64,000 nt of DNA from Bacillus manliponensis (GTDB taxonomy: Bacteria; Bacillota; Bacilli; Bacillales; Bacillaceae_G): the NCBI RefSeq assembly GCF_000712595.1, contig NZ_JOTN01000004.1:124001-188000 (forward strand), read 5' to 3'. Below, piece by piece: positions 16,956 to 25,545 of this stretch. Below the pieces are notes generated by a model. That model searched no databases. It was not told the origin of the DNA and worked only from the letters and a program-made list of their open reading frames with translations. Position 1 is the stretch's first letter. The number at the start of each line of letters is the position of its first letter. A program made the position numbers and the translations under genes.

Positions 16956-17825
16956 ATGAATCTACAACCAGGGTCAATAGAACAGGTAACTGTTTTACGA
17001 GAAACTGAAATTGGATATATGGTTGGGCACGAAGAGGAAGAAGTGTTTTTACATAAAAACGAAGTTGCAGGCGAAATTGAAGAGGGCGATACGATTGATG
17101 TCTTTTTATACCTTGATCATAGAGAGCGTCTAGCTGCAACGATGCATGAGCCGGTTATTACAACTGAGGATTGGAACTGGGTAAAAGTTGTAAAGGTAAA
17201 AGAGCATTTAGGTGTTTTCGTTGACATCGGTGTTTCAAAAGATATTTTAGTACCAGCGGACGAGTTCCCATCTTATACACCTGTTTGGCCAGAAGAAGGC
17301 GATGAGTTATATTGTACATTAAAACTAACAAATCGCGGCCGTTTAATTGCAATTCCAGCAAGAGATGCAGATATGCAAGATATTGTTGTTCCAGCAACAC
17401 CATCAATGTATAACAAAAATGTAAATGGACGAGTATTCCGTTCGCTGCAAGTTGGTTCATTTATTTTAACAGATGAGCATTTCCGTGCATTCTTGCATCA
17501 ATCAGAGCGCAAAGAACAAGTTCGCATTGGTGAGCGTGTAACAGGTCGTATTATTGATGTAAAAGAAGATGGAACTATTAACATCTCTCTTCTTCCACGT
17601 AAAGAAGAAGGTATGGAAGATGATGCAGGGGTGGTTTATGAGTATATGGAAAGCCGCGGGGGCGCAATGCCATATTGGGATAAGAGTCACCCAGAAGACA
17701 TTAAAGAGCGCTTTAACATGAGTAAAGGTGCGTTTAAGCGTGCATTAGGAAAATTAATGAAAGAAGAAAAAGTATACCAAGAAGAAGGTTGGACGTACTT
17801 TAAAAAGAAAAACTCCGAACAGTAA
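16956..17825 (+). CDS. yitL: S1-domain RNA-binding protein YitL (CvfB family)
   Basis: This 289-residue protein is the CvfB/YitL type: S1-like OB domains (about residues 1-65, 66-130 and 145-215, the last with GERVTGRIIDVKEDGTINIS) and a C-terminal winged helix (about 220-285, KERFNMSKGAFKRALGKLMKEEKV). CvfB homologues bind RNA, with virulence-regulator roles in Staphylococcus and Streptococcus. The ATG at 16956 has GAAAGGAAG upstream. It shares a terminator with convergent prsA. Confidence 0.92.
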   Translation: MNLQPGSIEQVTVLRETEIGYMVGHEEEEVFLHKNEVAGEIEEGDTIDVFLYLDHRERLAATMHEPVITTEDWNWVKVVKVKEHLGVFVDIGVSKDILVPADEFPSYTPVWPEEGDELYCTLKLTNRGRLIAIPARDADMQDIVVPATPSMYNKNVNGRVFRSLQVGSFILTDEHFRAFLHQSERKEQVRIGERVTGRIIDVKEDGTINISLLPRKEEGMEDDAGVVYEYMESRGGAMPYWDKSHPEDIKERFNMSKGAFKRALGKLMKEEKVYQEEGWTYFKKKNSEQ

Positions 17826-17843
17826 CCGTTCGGAGTTTTTCTT
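17811..17843. terminator. bidirectional terminator between yitL and prsA
   Basis: AACTCCGAAC / GTTCGGAGTTTTT flanks the yitL stop codon, with T-runs on both strands. Confidence 0.85.
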
Positions 17844-17844
17844 C

Positions 17845-18696
17845 TTATTGTTCTAAAACAGCAGAAAACGTATCTTTTAAATCACTATCTTTTACTTTAA
17901 TATCAGCTTTCTTTAATTCCTCTGTTAATACTTTTTGACGCCATGTATTATCTTGAATTCGTTCGTTTTCAAGTTCTTTACGAAGATCATCTTTTACTTC
18001 ATCATATGGTTTTAATTCTTTTTTATCTGTTAATTTAATAATGTGATAGCCTTTTGAAGATTTAACAGGGTCACTAATTTGACCAACTTCTAGCTTATAA
18101 GCTGCTTCTTCAAATTCAGGTACCATTTTTCCTGAACCGAAGTAGTCTAAGTCTCCGCCGTTTTCTTTAGAACCTGGATCTTCAGAATGTTCTTTTGCTA
18201 ATTCTTCAAACGATGCGCCTTCATCAAGTTGTTTCTTTAAGTCTTTCGCCGTCTCTTCATCGCTTACTAAAATATGACTCGCTTTAATTTCTGGTTTGTG
18301 GCGTGCTTTTATATCTTCTTCTGTAATAGTTTTCTTGACGGCTTTGTCAATAGCTAAGCTAGATCGAATTTGTTCTTTAAATTCATCTTCGTTTTTAAAA
18401 CCACTTTGTTCTAAAGAAAGTTTAAAGTTGTCGCCCATTTGTTCTTTAATTTTTTTGAATTCCGTATCTACTTCTTTATCCGATACTTTATATTTTTCTG
18501 TCATAATTTCTTGTGCCATCATTTCATACAATACATTTTTTCCGAATCGCTCTTTTAATTGCTCGTCAAATTCTTGCTTTGTAATTGTGGCTGTTTTCGA
18601 TGTTGCGATAGGATCGGAGTTACCAGGGGACCCACAAGCTGCTAACATAAGTGTACCAAGTGTAGCAGCCGCGATATATAATTTTTTACTTTTCAT
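17845..18696 (-). CDS. prsA: foldase lipoprotein PrsA (parvulin-type peptidyl-prolyl isomerase)
   Basis: The 283-residue protein is a PrsA lipoprotein that helps secreted proteins fold outside the membrane. It has a signal peptide with the lipobox LAAC (Cys at about residue 20), an N-terminal SurA-like chaperone region (EFDEQLKERFGKNVLYEMM), and a parvulin domain at about residues 135-225 (KASHILVSDEETA, FEELAKEHSEDPGSKENGGDLDYFG, GYHIIKLTDKKE). I chose the ATG at 18696 (MKSKKLY), with GAGGTG upstream, over an upstream in-frame ATG that would precede the signal peptide by 32 residues. B. cereus-group genomes carry several PrsA paralogues. Confidence 0.94.
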   Translation of the reverse strand: MKSKKLYIAAATLGTLMLAACGSPGNSDPIATSKTATITKQEFDEQLKERFGKNVLYEMMAQEIMTEKYKVSDKEVDTEFKKIKEQMGDNFKLSLEQSGFKNEDEFKEQIRSSLAIDKAVKKTITEEDIKARHKPEIKASHILVSDEETAKDLKKQLDEGASFEELAKEHSEDPGSKENGGDLDYFGSGKMVPEFEEAAYKLEVGQISDPVKSSKGYHIIKLTDKKELKPYDEVKDDLRKELENERIQDNTWRQKVLTEELKKADIKVKDSDLKDTFSAVLEQ

Positions 18697-18794
18697 TATG
18701 AACACCTCATCATTTATTGTTGTTATTATTGTAGAAAAATGAAGTGAACAACATGTGAATTTGAGATGACTTTTTGAGGATGTTTTTTCCAATG

Positions 18795-18925
18795 TAGTGA
18801 TTGACTGAATTATTGAAGAAAGTGGCTGAAAAAACTCGAAAGTGACTGAATTAAACAGAAAAGTGGCCGGAAAAACTTGATAGTGACTGAATTACATACA
18901 AAAGTGACTGAATCTCTCTTGAAAT
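18795..18925. repeat. degenerate tandem repeats of a GTGACTGAATT-type unit
   Basis: The units AGTGGCTGAAAAAACTCGA and AGTGACTGAATTA alternate about three times, with a roughly 40-base double period (18818-18915). No reading frame accounts for this. A related, more degraded stretch lies at about 32035-32085. Confidence 0.7.
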
Positions 18926-18931
18926 CCCTAC

Positions 18932-18969
18932 AAAAAAGCTGACTCAAAAGGCGGTCTTTTGAGCCAGCT
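18932..18969 (-). terminator. terminator of the 43-residue gene
   Basis: AGCTGGCTCAAAAG / CTTTTGAGTCAGCT followed by TTTTTTG on the minus strand. The same stem sequence recurs near 31953-31990. Confidence 0.8.
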
Positions 18970-18976
18970 CTGTCTT

Positions 18977-19108
18977 TTATAGGTGATCTGTTTTTTTAGA
19001 GTATGCGCGTTTTCCAGCTTGTATATTTTTTTGCTCTTGTTCGTTTTTTTGTGCGCGCTTTGCGTTGTTATCACGTGCTTTTTTGTCGTTATCGCTTGTG
19101 TGTGGCAT
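18977..19108 (-). CDS. small conserved protein (DUF3941-like)
   Basis: This 43-residue, highly charged protein (MPHTSDNDKKARDNNAKR, ending AGKRAYSKKTDHL) is rich in Lys, Arg, Asn and Asp and has no membrane segment. I recognise it as DUF3941-like, a short family in Bacillus, though from memory only. The ATG has AAAGGGGCG upstream and the gene is followed by a clear terminator, which supports that it is real. Function is unknown. Confidence 0.7.
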   Translation of the reverse strand: MPHTSDNDKKARDNNAKRAQKNEQEQKNIQAGKRAYSKKTDHL

Positions 19109-19200
19109 GTAAAGACGCCCCTTTCTGAACAGTTGTATGTTTATCTTTTCCGTTTTCGTTCAAACTATGTGTACATTCCGGTGAAGGTGGGATAGGACAT

Positions 19201-20058
19201 ATGGACTTAAAATTAAATTACGTGGAGCTGGCAAAAAAGTTAGCCATTGTCATAATCGCAGGTCTTTTAAATGCGATTGGGATTAATTTGTTTTTGACAC
19301 CAGCGAAAGTATACGCAAGTGGGTTTGCTGGTTTATCACAGCTTCTTTCGCAAGTGTTAGCTGATTTTACATCCATCCATGTTTCAACGGGTTTATTGTT
19401 TAGTTTATTTAATATTCCGGTTGTGATTTTAGCTTGGAAAAAAGTCGGGAAATCATTTACGTTATTTAGTTTCTTATGTGTTGTGTTTATGACGTTATTT
19501 TTAGAAATTATCCCAGTTCGTGCTGTTTCAAACGATATTATTTTAAATGCCATTTTCGGAGGGTTAATTTCAGCGATTGGGGTTGGCTTGGCGTTAAAAT
19601 GGGGAGCATCGACTGGTGGATTAGACATTATAGCGATGATTTTATCGAAAGTGAAAGATAAACCGGTTGGAACGTATTTCTTTCTATTTAACGCGATTAT
19701 TATTATCGCAGCTGGTTATGTATATGGCTGGGAAAAAGCATTATATACGCTTGTGACGTTATATGTATCATCACGTATTATTGATGCTATTCATACGAGA
19801 CATGTAAAGCTTACTGCATTTGTTGTTACAAAAAATGGTACCGATGTGCGAAAAGCGATTCATTCCCGTTTGGTGAGAGGGATTACAACTATACCAGCAA
19901 CTGGAGCGTTTACAAATGAGAATAAAGAAATGTTAATGATTGTGATTACACGTTATGAGTTATATGAGTTAGAGCGAGTTATAAAGAAAGTAGATCCGGG
20001 TGCGTTTACAAATGTTATTCAAACGGTAGGTGTATTTGGGTTATTTCGTAAAGATTAA
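19201..20058 (+). CDS. yitT: YitT family membrane protein
   Basis: The 285-residue protein has a YitT-type membrane half (about five helices within residues 10-190, with INLFLTPAKVYASGFAGLSQL and the conserved GASTGGLDIIAMILSK) and a C-terminal cytosolic DUF2179 domain (about 205-280, RGITTIPATGAFTNENKEMLMIVI). It lies two genes from yitU, as in B. subtilis. Transport substrate is unknown. The ATG at 19201 has AAGGTGG ten bases upstream. Confidence 0.92.
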   Translation: MDLKLNYVELAKKLAIVIIAGLLNAIGINLFLTPAKVYASGFAGLSQLLSQVLADFTSIHVSTGLLFSLFNIPVVILAWKKVGKSFTLFSFLCVVFMTLFLEIIPVRAVSNDIILNAIFGGLISAIGVGLALKWGASTGGLDIIAMILSKVKDKPVGTYFFLFNAIIIIAAGYVYGWEKALYTLVTLYVSSRIIDAIHTRHVKLTAFVVTKNGTDVRKAIHSRLVRGITTIPATGAFTNENKEMLMIVITRYELYELERVIKKVDPGAFTNVIQTVGVFGLFRKD

Positions 20059-20060
20059 CA

Positions 20061-20096
20061 AAGAGAAAGAGGACCGAATAATCGGTCCTCTTTCTT
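20061..20096. terminator. bidirectional terminator after yitT
   Basis: AAGAAAGAGGACCGA and its complement form a strong stem ending in TTTCTT on the plus strand and TTTCTCTTT on the minus strand. It separates yitT from the convergent small genes. Confidence 0.85.
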
Positions 20097-20292
20097 ACAT
20101 GGAGTGAGAAATTTGTTGCAGCTGTTGCTGCATTTCGCGCAATTGAACTTTTTCGGCAGTAGAAGAGTTCGTATAAGCTGATAACAAAGCATTCTTTGCT
20201 TTGAATACAAGCTCTTGCTGCTCTGTGCCATCTGAACAAGAAATAGCGTTCGACACGGCGTCACGTGCCTGTTGGAATAGTAGGTTTCCCAT
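20095..20292 (-). CDS. small conserved protein (DUF3813-like)
   Basis: The 65-residue product (MGNLLFQQARDAVSNAI) is predicted to be two amphipathic helices, with a glutamine-rich second helix (EKVQLREMQQQLQQISHSM). It resembles DUF3813 of Bacillus from memory; this is moderate at best. Its ATG overlaps the TAA of the upstream 46-residue gene by one base (TAATG), so the two are translationally coupled. Confidence 0.65.
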   Translation of the reverse strand: MGNLLFQQARDAVSNAISCSDGTEQQELVFKAKNALLSAYTNSSTAEKVQLREMQQQLQQISHSM

Positions 20293-20432
20293 TAGAACCC
20301 TCCGAGAGAAGAGTTATTTCTTTCTTTTTCTGCCTCAGCTAATGTACTACGGTACGGGAATCTTGCGTCATGCTGCGAAACAGCATCCGCACCTTGTTGG
20401 GTGAAACGTTTAGACTTATTCTTTTTACCCAT
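20292..20432 (-). CDS. 46-residue hypothetical protein
   Basis: A short gene from an ATG with AAGGGGGA upstream, encoding a basic polar peptide (MGKKNKSKRFTQQGADAVSQ ... AEKERNNSSLGGF). I do not recognise a family with certainty; the composition is compatible with a small spore-associated protein, which is only a guess. It overlaps the next gene by one base, which supports it being translated. It follows yitU on the same strand, but a terminator-like hairpin separates them. Confidence 0.65.
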   Translation of the reverse strand: MGKKNKSKRFTQQGADAVSQHDARFPYRSTLAEAEKERNNSSLGGF

Positions 20433-20457
20433 TCGTTATTCCCCCTTAGCAGAAAAT

Positions 20458-20483
20458 AAGTGACGTATCGCTACGTCACTTAT
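20458..20483 (-). terminator. hairpin downstream of yitU
   Basis: AAGTGACGTA / TACGTCACTT is a perfect 10-bp stem with a 4-base loop and a short T-rich tail on the minus strand. Confidence 0.65.
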
Positions 20484-20527
20484 ATTATGTGCATTTTTCT
20501 TTTTGCTATAAGCAGGGAATTTTTAGA

Positions 20528-21337
20528 TTACAATCCAAGTGTTTCTTCTAAATAGATGGCAATCCCGTCTTCTTCATTTGTTAATGTTGTATGATTTGCG
20601 AGCGATTTTAAAGCGGGGATTGCATTCCCCATTGCAATTCCGTGTCCAGCATATTCAATCATTTCGAAATCGTTATCTTCATCACCAAATGCAATAATAT
20701 GCTCTTTTGGGATGTTATAATGACTCGCAATTTTTTGTAAACCTGTTGCTTTACTTAATCCTGTTTTTACGATTTCGATAATTGGCCAAGGTGCGCCCCA
20801 TTTACGGTGGTCAATGACCTCTGCATGCATATCCGTTAAATGCTTACGAATCGCATGTGATTGTTCATCGTCTGTATCAATTAATAAACATGTCGGATGA
20901 TCTTGTAAAATGTGCAATAAATCTCCTGTGAAAATGTTAGGAGAACCAAATTCGAAAATATGTTTTTTATCTTCATCAATTTCGCGAACATATACGTCAT
21001 CTATGACTTCGGCATAAATGTTTTTTACCCCAAAATCGAAGCAAGCACTTACAATCTCTTTTGCTGTTTTTAGCTCAAGAGGAGAGTGGTGTACGCCCCA
21101 ATTTTTATCAAGAGGGTGATGCACGTAAGCGCCGTTAAAATTGACAATTGGTGTATTTAAGTCAAGCTCTTTGTAGTAATTGTGACTTGCACGGAACGGA
21201 CGACCAGTTGAAATGACAACGACATGTCCTTGTTGCTTTGCTTTTTCAATTGTTTGCTTTGTGCGTAATGAAATTATTTTATTGTCTGTCAGTAACGTTC
21301 CGTCTAAATCTAATGCGATTAAATGTTGTTTTTTCAT
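20528..21337 (-). CDS. yitU: Cof-type HAD phosphatase (YitU)
   Basis: The 269-residue enzyme is a HAD-superfamily Cof-type phosphatase. It shows all four motifs: DLDGTLL near the start (nucleophile Asp), STGR, the lysine in GLSKATGLQ, and FGDEDNDFEM. Cap domain type C2 lies between residues 85 and 190. In B. subtilis YitU is one of the phosphatases that act on the riboflavin precursor 5-amino-6-(5-phospho-ribitylamino)uracil; the same role here is inferred from family and position. The ATG has AGAGGGG upstream. Confidence 0.9.
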   Translation of the reverse strand: MKKQHLIALDLDGTLLTDNKIISLRTKQTIEKAKQQGHVVVISTGRPFRASHNYYKELDLNTPIVNFNGAYVHHPLDKNWGVHHSPLELKTAKEIVSACFDFGVKNIYAEVIDDVYVREIDEDKKHIFEFGSPNIFTGDLLHILQDHPTCLLIDTDDEQSHAIRKHLTDMHAEVIDHRKWGAPWPIIEIVKTGLSKATGLQKIASHYNIPKEHIIAFGDEDNDFEMIEYAGHGIAMGNAIPALKSLANHTTLTNEEDGIAIYLEETLGL

Positions 21338-21380
21338 AGTTTCCCCTCTTATGAAAAATTTTTATATACTTTTAATGAAC

Positions 21381-21485
21381 CTGTAATACTCCTGATGAGT
21401 CTTACAGCCCGCAAATAGCGGGATAAAAGCAAACTAATAATTAGTGGGATGAAAAAGAAACCCGCTAATTGAAGTTTTACTTTAT
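21381..21485. repeat. bcr1 repeat, copy 5 (mosaic)
   Basis: The copy combines an inverted bcr1 left end (GAGTCTTACAGCCCGC ... GCGGGATAAA, about 21397-21426) with a plus-oriented right end (AACTAATAATTAGTGGG ... TTTTACTTTAT, 21430-21485). The usual inner arm is missing. It looks like a rearranged or doubly inserted copy upstream of yitU. Confidence 0.7.
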
Positions 21486-21602
21486 CTTACGTCCTATCTC
21501 CTTTCTCTGTCCACTATTTGTAATTGGAAAACGAGAAAAGTCAAGTTGTTTTTAGAAAGTTCAAATAATGTTTCTTTCCTTTTGGATAAAATGTGAAAAG
21601 GG

Positions 21603-21704
21603 TTACATCTTTACTAAGCTCTTGTCTATAATGAAAATGTAATCTTCTCGTATAAGTTGTTTGACTCTCCTTTTAGCTGACCTCCCCACAGGTCAGTTTT
21701 TTTT
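21603..21704 (+). ncRNA. candidate short RNA (promoter plus terminator, no ORF)
   Basis: A sigma-A-like promoter, TTACAT (21603-21608), 18 bases, TATAAT (21627-21632), is followed about 45 bases later by an intrinsic terminator: CTGACCT / AGGTCAG (21677-21696) and eight T (21697-21704). The predicted transcript of about 66 nt contains no start codon with a ribosome-binding site. It could be a small RNA or an aborted leader; no known family is recognised. Confidence 0.45.
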
Positions 21705-22060
21705 GTCCCATGAAAAATATGTGATGTTATGTATATGAAGAAAGTGAAAAAATATAACTGGAAAAACCGCTCTTTTTAGGGTAGAAGAGAGGAACTGTCG
21801 ATGAATAGTAACGGTCAGTGCCCTATAGTGCCACGAATGATGTGAAACAAAGGTATGAAATGAGAGGGAAGGTCTTTTTGTTTCGAAAGCATCAGCTTTG
21901 GTGGAGAAAAAATCATAAAAGCTTTGTTGAACTGTCGCTGTTAAGTAGTAGTCAGTTCCTTGTAGTGTCACGAGTGATGTGAAAAATAAATCGATAGAAT
22001 TTCCTAAACATAACAGAAAGTGTTTTTTAAAATCGGACATACTATAAGTGTAATGACAAC
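21705..22060. other. intergenic region with two diverged copies of a hairpin module
   Basis: No convincing gene lies between the candidate short RNA and yjzC. The stretch holds two related modules of about 55 bases, at 21786-21842 and 21938-21988, both starting GAACTGTCG and ending CACGArTGATGTGA. The first also contains GTAACGGTCAGTGCC, which recurs at 49168-49182. Confidence 0.6.
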
Positions 22061-22077
22061 ATAGAGGAGGATGGATG

Positions 22078-22257
22078 ATGGGACAAAATCATCGCTTTCG
22101 AGCTGGTCAAAAAGCACCTAACAATGGTACATATGTTGAGATTGGTGAAACAGGTAGCTTGGTCAAAAATCCAAAACAAGTAAAACTTTCTGCGGGTGAC
22201 ACGTTTCCGGAGAATTCAAATCATAATAGACAGTGGACTTATAAAAGAAAGCCGTGA
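22078..22257 (+). CDS. yjzC: YjzC family small protein
   Basis: This 59-residue protein matches B. subtilis YjzC almost throughout: GQNHRFRAGQKAPNNGTYVE at the start and HNRQWTYKRKP at the end. There are no membrane segments. I chose the third of three neighbouring ATGs (22078), giving seven bases from GAGGAGG and the N-terminus MGQN shared with the family. Function is unknown. It is followed by a terminator and by clpB, whereas the genes beyond clpB again follow the B. subtilis yja order. Confidence 0.9.
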   Translation: MGQNHRFRAGQKAPNNGTYVEIGETGSLVKNPKQVKLSAGDTFPENSNHNRQWTYKRKP

Positions 22258-22260
22258 ACA

Positions 22261-22294
22261 ATCCCGCAGGTTAGACTGCGGGATTTGTTGTTTT
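22261..22294 (+). terminator. terminator of yjzC
   Basis: ATCCCGCAG / CTGCGGGAT with a TTGTTGTTTT tail directly follows the stop codon. Part of this tail also forms the -35 region of the clpB promoter. Confidence 0.8.
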
Positions 22295-22339
22295 AAGAAA
22301 GATATTGTATAATTAAATTAAAGGTCAAAGAAAGTCAAA
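22285..22339 (+). promoter_or_regulatory. clpB promoter with CtsR operator
   Basis: TTGTTG (22285-22290) and TATAAT (22308-22313) are 17 bases apart. At 22323-22339, GGTCAAAGAAAGTCAAA is a perfect match to the CtsR heptad repeat (rGTCAAAnAnrGTCAAA). CtsR represses clp genes until heat or protein-damage stress; clpB is part of that regulon in many Firmicutes but absent from B. subtilis. Confidence 0.9.
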
Positions 22340-22358
22340 GTGTAAAGGAGTGGTGAAG

Positions 22359-24959
22359 ATGGACGTGAATCAAATGACAACGAAAACACAAGAGGCGATT
22401 AGGAATGCGCAATCCATAGCGATTTCGCGGCATCATCAAGAGGTGGATACCGTCCATTTGCTTTTCGCATTACTCGAGCAACAAGACGGATTGGCGTTAC
22501 GCATTTTTGAAAAAATGAATATCGATGTAGACAAGTTACGAAAAGAAGTAGAGCAATTGCTACAGAAAAAGCCATCTGTAACAGGAAGTGGTGCAGAGGC
22601 TGGGAAAGTATATGTGACACATGCACTGCAGCAATTGTTCGCTCGAGCCGAAAAGAAAGCGAAACAAATGCAAGATGACTATATATCTGTTGAACATATT
22701 TTACTTTCCTTTTGTGAAGAGCAAGGGGATGTAAAGCAGTTATTTCATAAATTTCATATTACAGAACAAACACTACAGCAAGTGTTAGTAGAAGTAAGGG
22801 GGAATCAAAGAGTGGTAAGTCAAAATCCAGAATCAACATATGAAGTATTACAAAAATACGGGCGTGATTTAGTTGAGGAAGTAAGAAGTGGAAAAGTTGA
22901 TCCTGTTATTGGAAGAGACAGTGAAATCCGCCGTGTGATTCGTATTTTATCTCGCAAAACGAAAAATAATCCGGTTTTAATTGGTGAGCCAGGTGTCGGA
23001 AAAACAGCAATTGTGGAAGGGTTAGCACAGCGTATCGTTAAAAAAGACGTTCCAGAAGGATTAAAGGATAAAACAATTTTTGCTTTAGATATGAGTGCTC
23101 TTGTTGCTGGTGCGAAGTTTCGCGGTGAGTTTGAAGAGCGTTTACAAGCTGTATTAAATGAAGTGAAGAAAAGTGAAGGTAGAATTTTACTGTTCATTGA
23201 TGAACTTCATACAATTGTTGGAGCTGGAAAAACAGAAGGTGCAATGGACGCTGGAAATATGTTAAAACCAATGCTTGCGCGCGGAGAGCTTCATTGTATT
23301 GGTGCAACTACACTTGATGAGTACCGAAAATATATTGAGAAAGATCCAGCGTTAGAGCGTCGCTTCCAACAAGTATTAGCAGAAGAGCCAACAGTGGAAG
23401 ATACAATCTCCATTTTACGTGGTTTAAAAGAAAGATTTGCGATTTATCACGGTGTAAATATTCATGACCGTGCTCTTGTTGCAGCGGCACTTTTATCTGA
23501 TCGTTACATTTCGGATCGCTTTTTACCAGATAAAGCAATTGATTTAGTTGATGAAGCGTGTGCAACGATTCGTACTGAAATTGACTCCATGCCAACGGAG
23601 CTTGATGAAGTAACGCGCCGCATCATGCAACTTGAAATTGAAGAAGCAGCATTAAGTAAAGAAACAGATCGCGTAAGTCAGGAGCGCTTACAAACATTGC
23701 AGCGAGAGTTGTCCGATTTAAAAGAAAAGGCAAGTGGTATGCGTGCGCAGTGGCAAAAAGAGAAAGAGGAAATTTATAAAGTGCGTGACTTACGCGAAAG
23801 CCTCGAAACGTTGCGCCGCGAATTAGAAGAGGCAGAAGCGAATTATGATTTAAATAAAGCAGCTGAGCTTCGTCACGGTAAAATTCCAGCTGTAGAAAAG
23901 GAAATACAAGAAGCAGAAGAAGCACATTTGCAAAAAGAACAAGATAATCGACTTCTTCGCGAAGAAGTAACTGAAGAAGAAATTGCAAATATCGTATCCC
24001 GCTGGACAGGTATCCCAGTAGCGAAGCTTGTTGAAGGAGAACGCGAAAAATTACTTCGCTTAGAAGAAATTTTATCAGAGCGTGTAATCGGTCAAGACGA
24101 GGCAGTTGGACTTGTAGCGGATGCGGTGCTTCGTTCCCGCGCTGGTATTAAAGATCCAAATCGTCCAATCGGGTCGTTCATTTTCTTAGGACCAACAGGT
24201 GTTGGGAAAACGGAACTTGCAAAAGCATTGTCGCAATCGTTATTTGATAGTGAAGAGCAAATGATCCGTATTGATATGTCTGAGTATATGGAGAAACATG
24301 CAGTATCTCGTCTGATTGGAGCACCTCCAGGATATGTTGGATATGAAGAGGGTGGTCAATTAACAGAAGCAGTGCGTCGTAAGCCATATTCCGTTATTTT
24401 ATTAGACGAGATTGAAAAGGCGCATCCAGAAGTATTTAATATTTTACTACAAATGTTAGACGATGGACGTGTTACGGATTCGCAAGGACGTACAGTTGAT
24501 TTTAAAAATACGGTTATTATTATGACATCTAATATCGGCTCACAATATTTATTAGAAGGCTTAGAGGAAGATGGTTCAATTAAGGAAGAGTCAAGAAGTC
24601 TTGTAATGAATCAGTTGCGCGGCCACTTCAGACCAGAGTTTTTAAATCGTGTTGACGAAGTTATTTTATTTAAGCCACTCACAACAAATGAGATTAAAGG
24701 CATTGTTGATAAAATTGTGAAGGAATTACAAAGTCGATTAGCGGATCGTCATATTACAGTAGAACTGACAGATGCAGCGAAAGAGTTTGTTGTCGAATCT
24801 GGATTTGACCCAATGTACGGAGCGCGTCCGTTGAAGCGTTATGTGCAAAGACAAATTGAAACGAAGTTAGCACGTGAGCTGATTGCAGGTAATATTGTGG
24901 ATCATAATCACGTTGTAATTGATGTTGAGAATGAAAATTTAATTGTGAAAGTGAAATAA
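22359..24959 (+). CDS. clpB: ATP-dependent disaggregase ClpB
   Basis: ClpB (866 residues) is the Hsp100 disaggregase that works with DnaK to rescue aggregated proteins. Domains in order: Clp N-domain (1-145), AAA-1 with Walker A GEPGVGKT and Walker [10 protein letters not shown], the coiled-coil middle domain (about 405-525), which distinguishes ClpB from ClpC/ClpA, and AAA-2 with GPTGVGKT and [11 protein letters not shown], then the C-terminal D2-small domain. The pore tyrosines are in KFRGEFEER-adjacent and GYVGYEEGG loops. It lacks the ClpP-docking IGF/L loop expected of ClpC. The ATG at 22359 is eight bases from AAAGGAG. Confidence 0.97.
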   Translation: MDVNQMTTKTQEAIRNAQSIAISRHHQEVDTVHLLFALLEQQDGLALRIFEKMNIDVDKLRKEVEQLLQKKPSVTGSGAEAGKVYVTHALQQLFARAEKKAKQMQDDYISVEHILLSFCEEQGDVKQLFHKFHITEQTLQQVLVEVRGNQRVVSQNPESTYEVLQKYGRDLVEEVRSGKVDPVIGRDSEIRRVIRILSRKTKNNPVLIGEPGVGKTAIVEGLAQRIVKKDVPEGLKDKTIFALDMSALVAGAKFRGEFEERLQAVLNEVKKSEGRILLFIDELHTIVGAGKTEGAMDAGNMLKPMLARGELHCIGATTLDEYRKYIEKDPALERRFQQVLAEEPTVEDTISILRGLKERFAIYHGVNIHDRALVAAALLSDRYISDRFLPDKAIDLVDEACATIRTEIDSMPTELDEVTRRIMQLEIEEAALSKETDRVSQERLQTLQRELSDLKEKASGMRAQWQKEKEEIYKVRDLRESLETLRRELEEAEANYDLNKAAELRHGKIPAVEKEIQEAEEAHLQKEQDNRLLREEVTEEEIANIVSRWTGIPVAKLVEGEREKLLRLEEILSERVIGQDEAVGLVADAVLRSRAGIKDPNRPIGSFIFLGPTGVGKTELAKALSQSLFDSEEQMIRIDMSEYMEKHAVSRLIGAPPGYVGYEEGGQLTEAVRRKPYSVILLDEIEKAHPEVFNILLQMLDDGRVTDSQGRTVDFKNTVIIMTSNIGSQYLLEGLEEDGSIKEESRSLVMNQLRGHFRPEFLNRVDEVILFKPLTTNEIKGIVDKIVKELQSRLADRHITVELTDAAKEFVVESGFDPMYGARPLKRYVQRQIETKLARELIAGNIVDHNHVVIDVENENLIVKVK

Positions 24960-24985
24960 AAAAGTCCGGGAAACCGGACTTTTTT
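24959..24985. terminator. bidirectional terminator between clpB and yjzD
   Basis: AAAAAGTCCGG / CCGGACTTTTTT with a 4-base loop sits between the convergent genes. Confidence 0.88.
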
Positions 24986-25166
24986 AGTGCTGTTCTACTG
25001 GTTCGTTTGGAATTGCTGCGCCCACTAGTAATACAAGTACAGTTACAGCAACAGAGTAGATGCTTGCTTCTTGGAAATTGTATGTACTACCAAGCATAGA
25101 GCCAACAACATAACTTACCATGTGAGTAAGTACGAACGACCAAATAAAGGCCCAAATTACACGCAT
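24984..25166 (-). CDS. yjzD: small membrane protein YjzD (DUF2929)
   Basis: This 60-residue protein has two transmembrane segments (about 3-24 and 32-52), with the N-terminus MRVIWAFIWSFVLTHMVSYV typical of DUF2929, and a short polar C-terminus. Its position near yjzC and before yjaU matches B. subtilis. Function is unknown. The ATG has AGGGGTG upstream. Confidence 0.88.
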   Translation of the reverse strand: MRVIWAFIWSFVLTHMVSYVVGSMLGSTYNFQEASIYSVAVTVLVLLVGAAIPNEPVEQH

Positions 25167-25385
25167 TTTTTCACACCCCTATTCGTTCAAATCTGTCTAT
25201 ATTGTAACACAACTAATAAAAGAATATAGAAAAATATTTAACGTTTTGGAAAGCAAATACAGGTTACCGTCATACATTATAAAAGAGCAACTTTTGAGGT
25301 AGAAGCCCTGCACGTATGAATATGCGGTGCACAAATAGTTTGTTAAGGGGCTGGGTGAGTTTGGCTACTTTTTATGAAAAGAACC
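25167..25385. other. intergenic region with possible structured leader
   Basis: No gene is seen here. From about 25286 to 25372 the plus strand holds nested complementary segments (GTAG with CTAC, AGCCC with GGGGCT, GTGCAC partly paired with GCAC) ending in CTACTTTTT. This could be a structured leader or terminator ahead of yjaU, but no known riboswitch class is recognised. Confidence 0.35.
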
Positions 25386-25529
25386 GTTCGCAAAAAGAAG
25401 TTTCACTTTACCCCGCTCAAACGAACAGTAATTGTAGTAAGGCGGGGAAGAAGGACTGTTCGTAAGAGCCCGATTGGTTCAACTAACCTTTTGCGAGAAA
25501 AGCGTTCGCAAAAAGAAGTTTCACTTTAT
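25386..25529 (+). repeat. bcr1 repeat, copy 6 (degenerate)
   Basis: The terminal phrase GTTCGCAAAAAGAAGTTTCA followed by CTTTA occurs at both ends (25386-25410 and 25504-25528), enclosing CCCCGCTCAAACGAACAGTA, GACTGTTCGTAAGAGCCCGA and GGTTCAACTAA. The inner arms are much changed. The duplicated end suggests a tandem remnant. The repeat ends 16 bases before yjaU. Confidence 0.75.
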
Positions 25530-25545
25530 ATAAGGCGGGAGAAGT

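Noticed and set aside
18795-18925. CRISPR-like repeat cluster
   Set aside because: Units are degenerate and too short, and no cas gene is present in the window.
21693-22040. 115-residue minus-strand frame between yitU and yjzC
   Set aside because: It lacks a ribosome-binding site, its composition is unlike a protein, and it covers a terminator and repeated hairpin modules.
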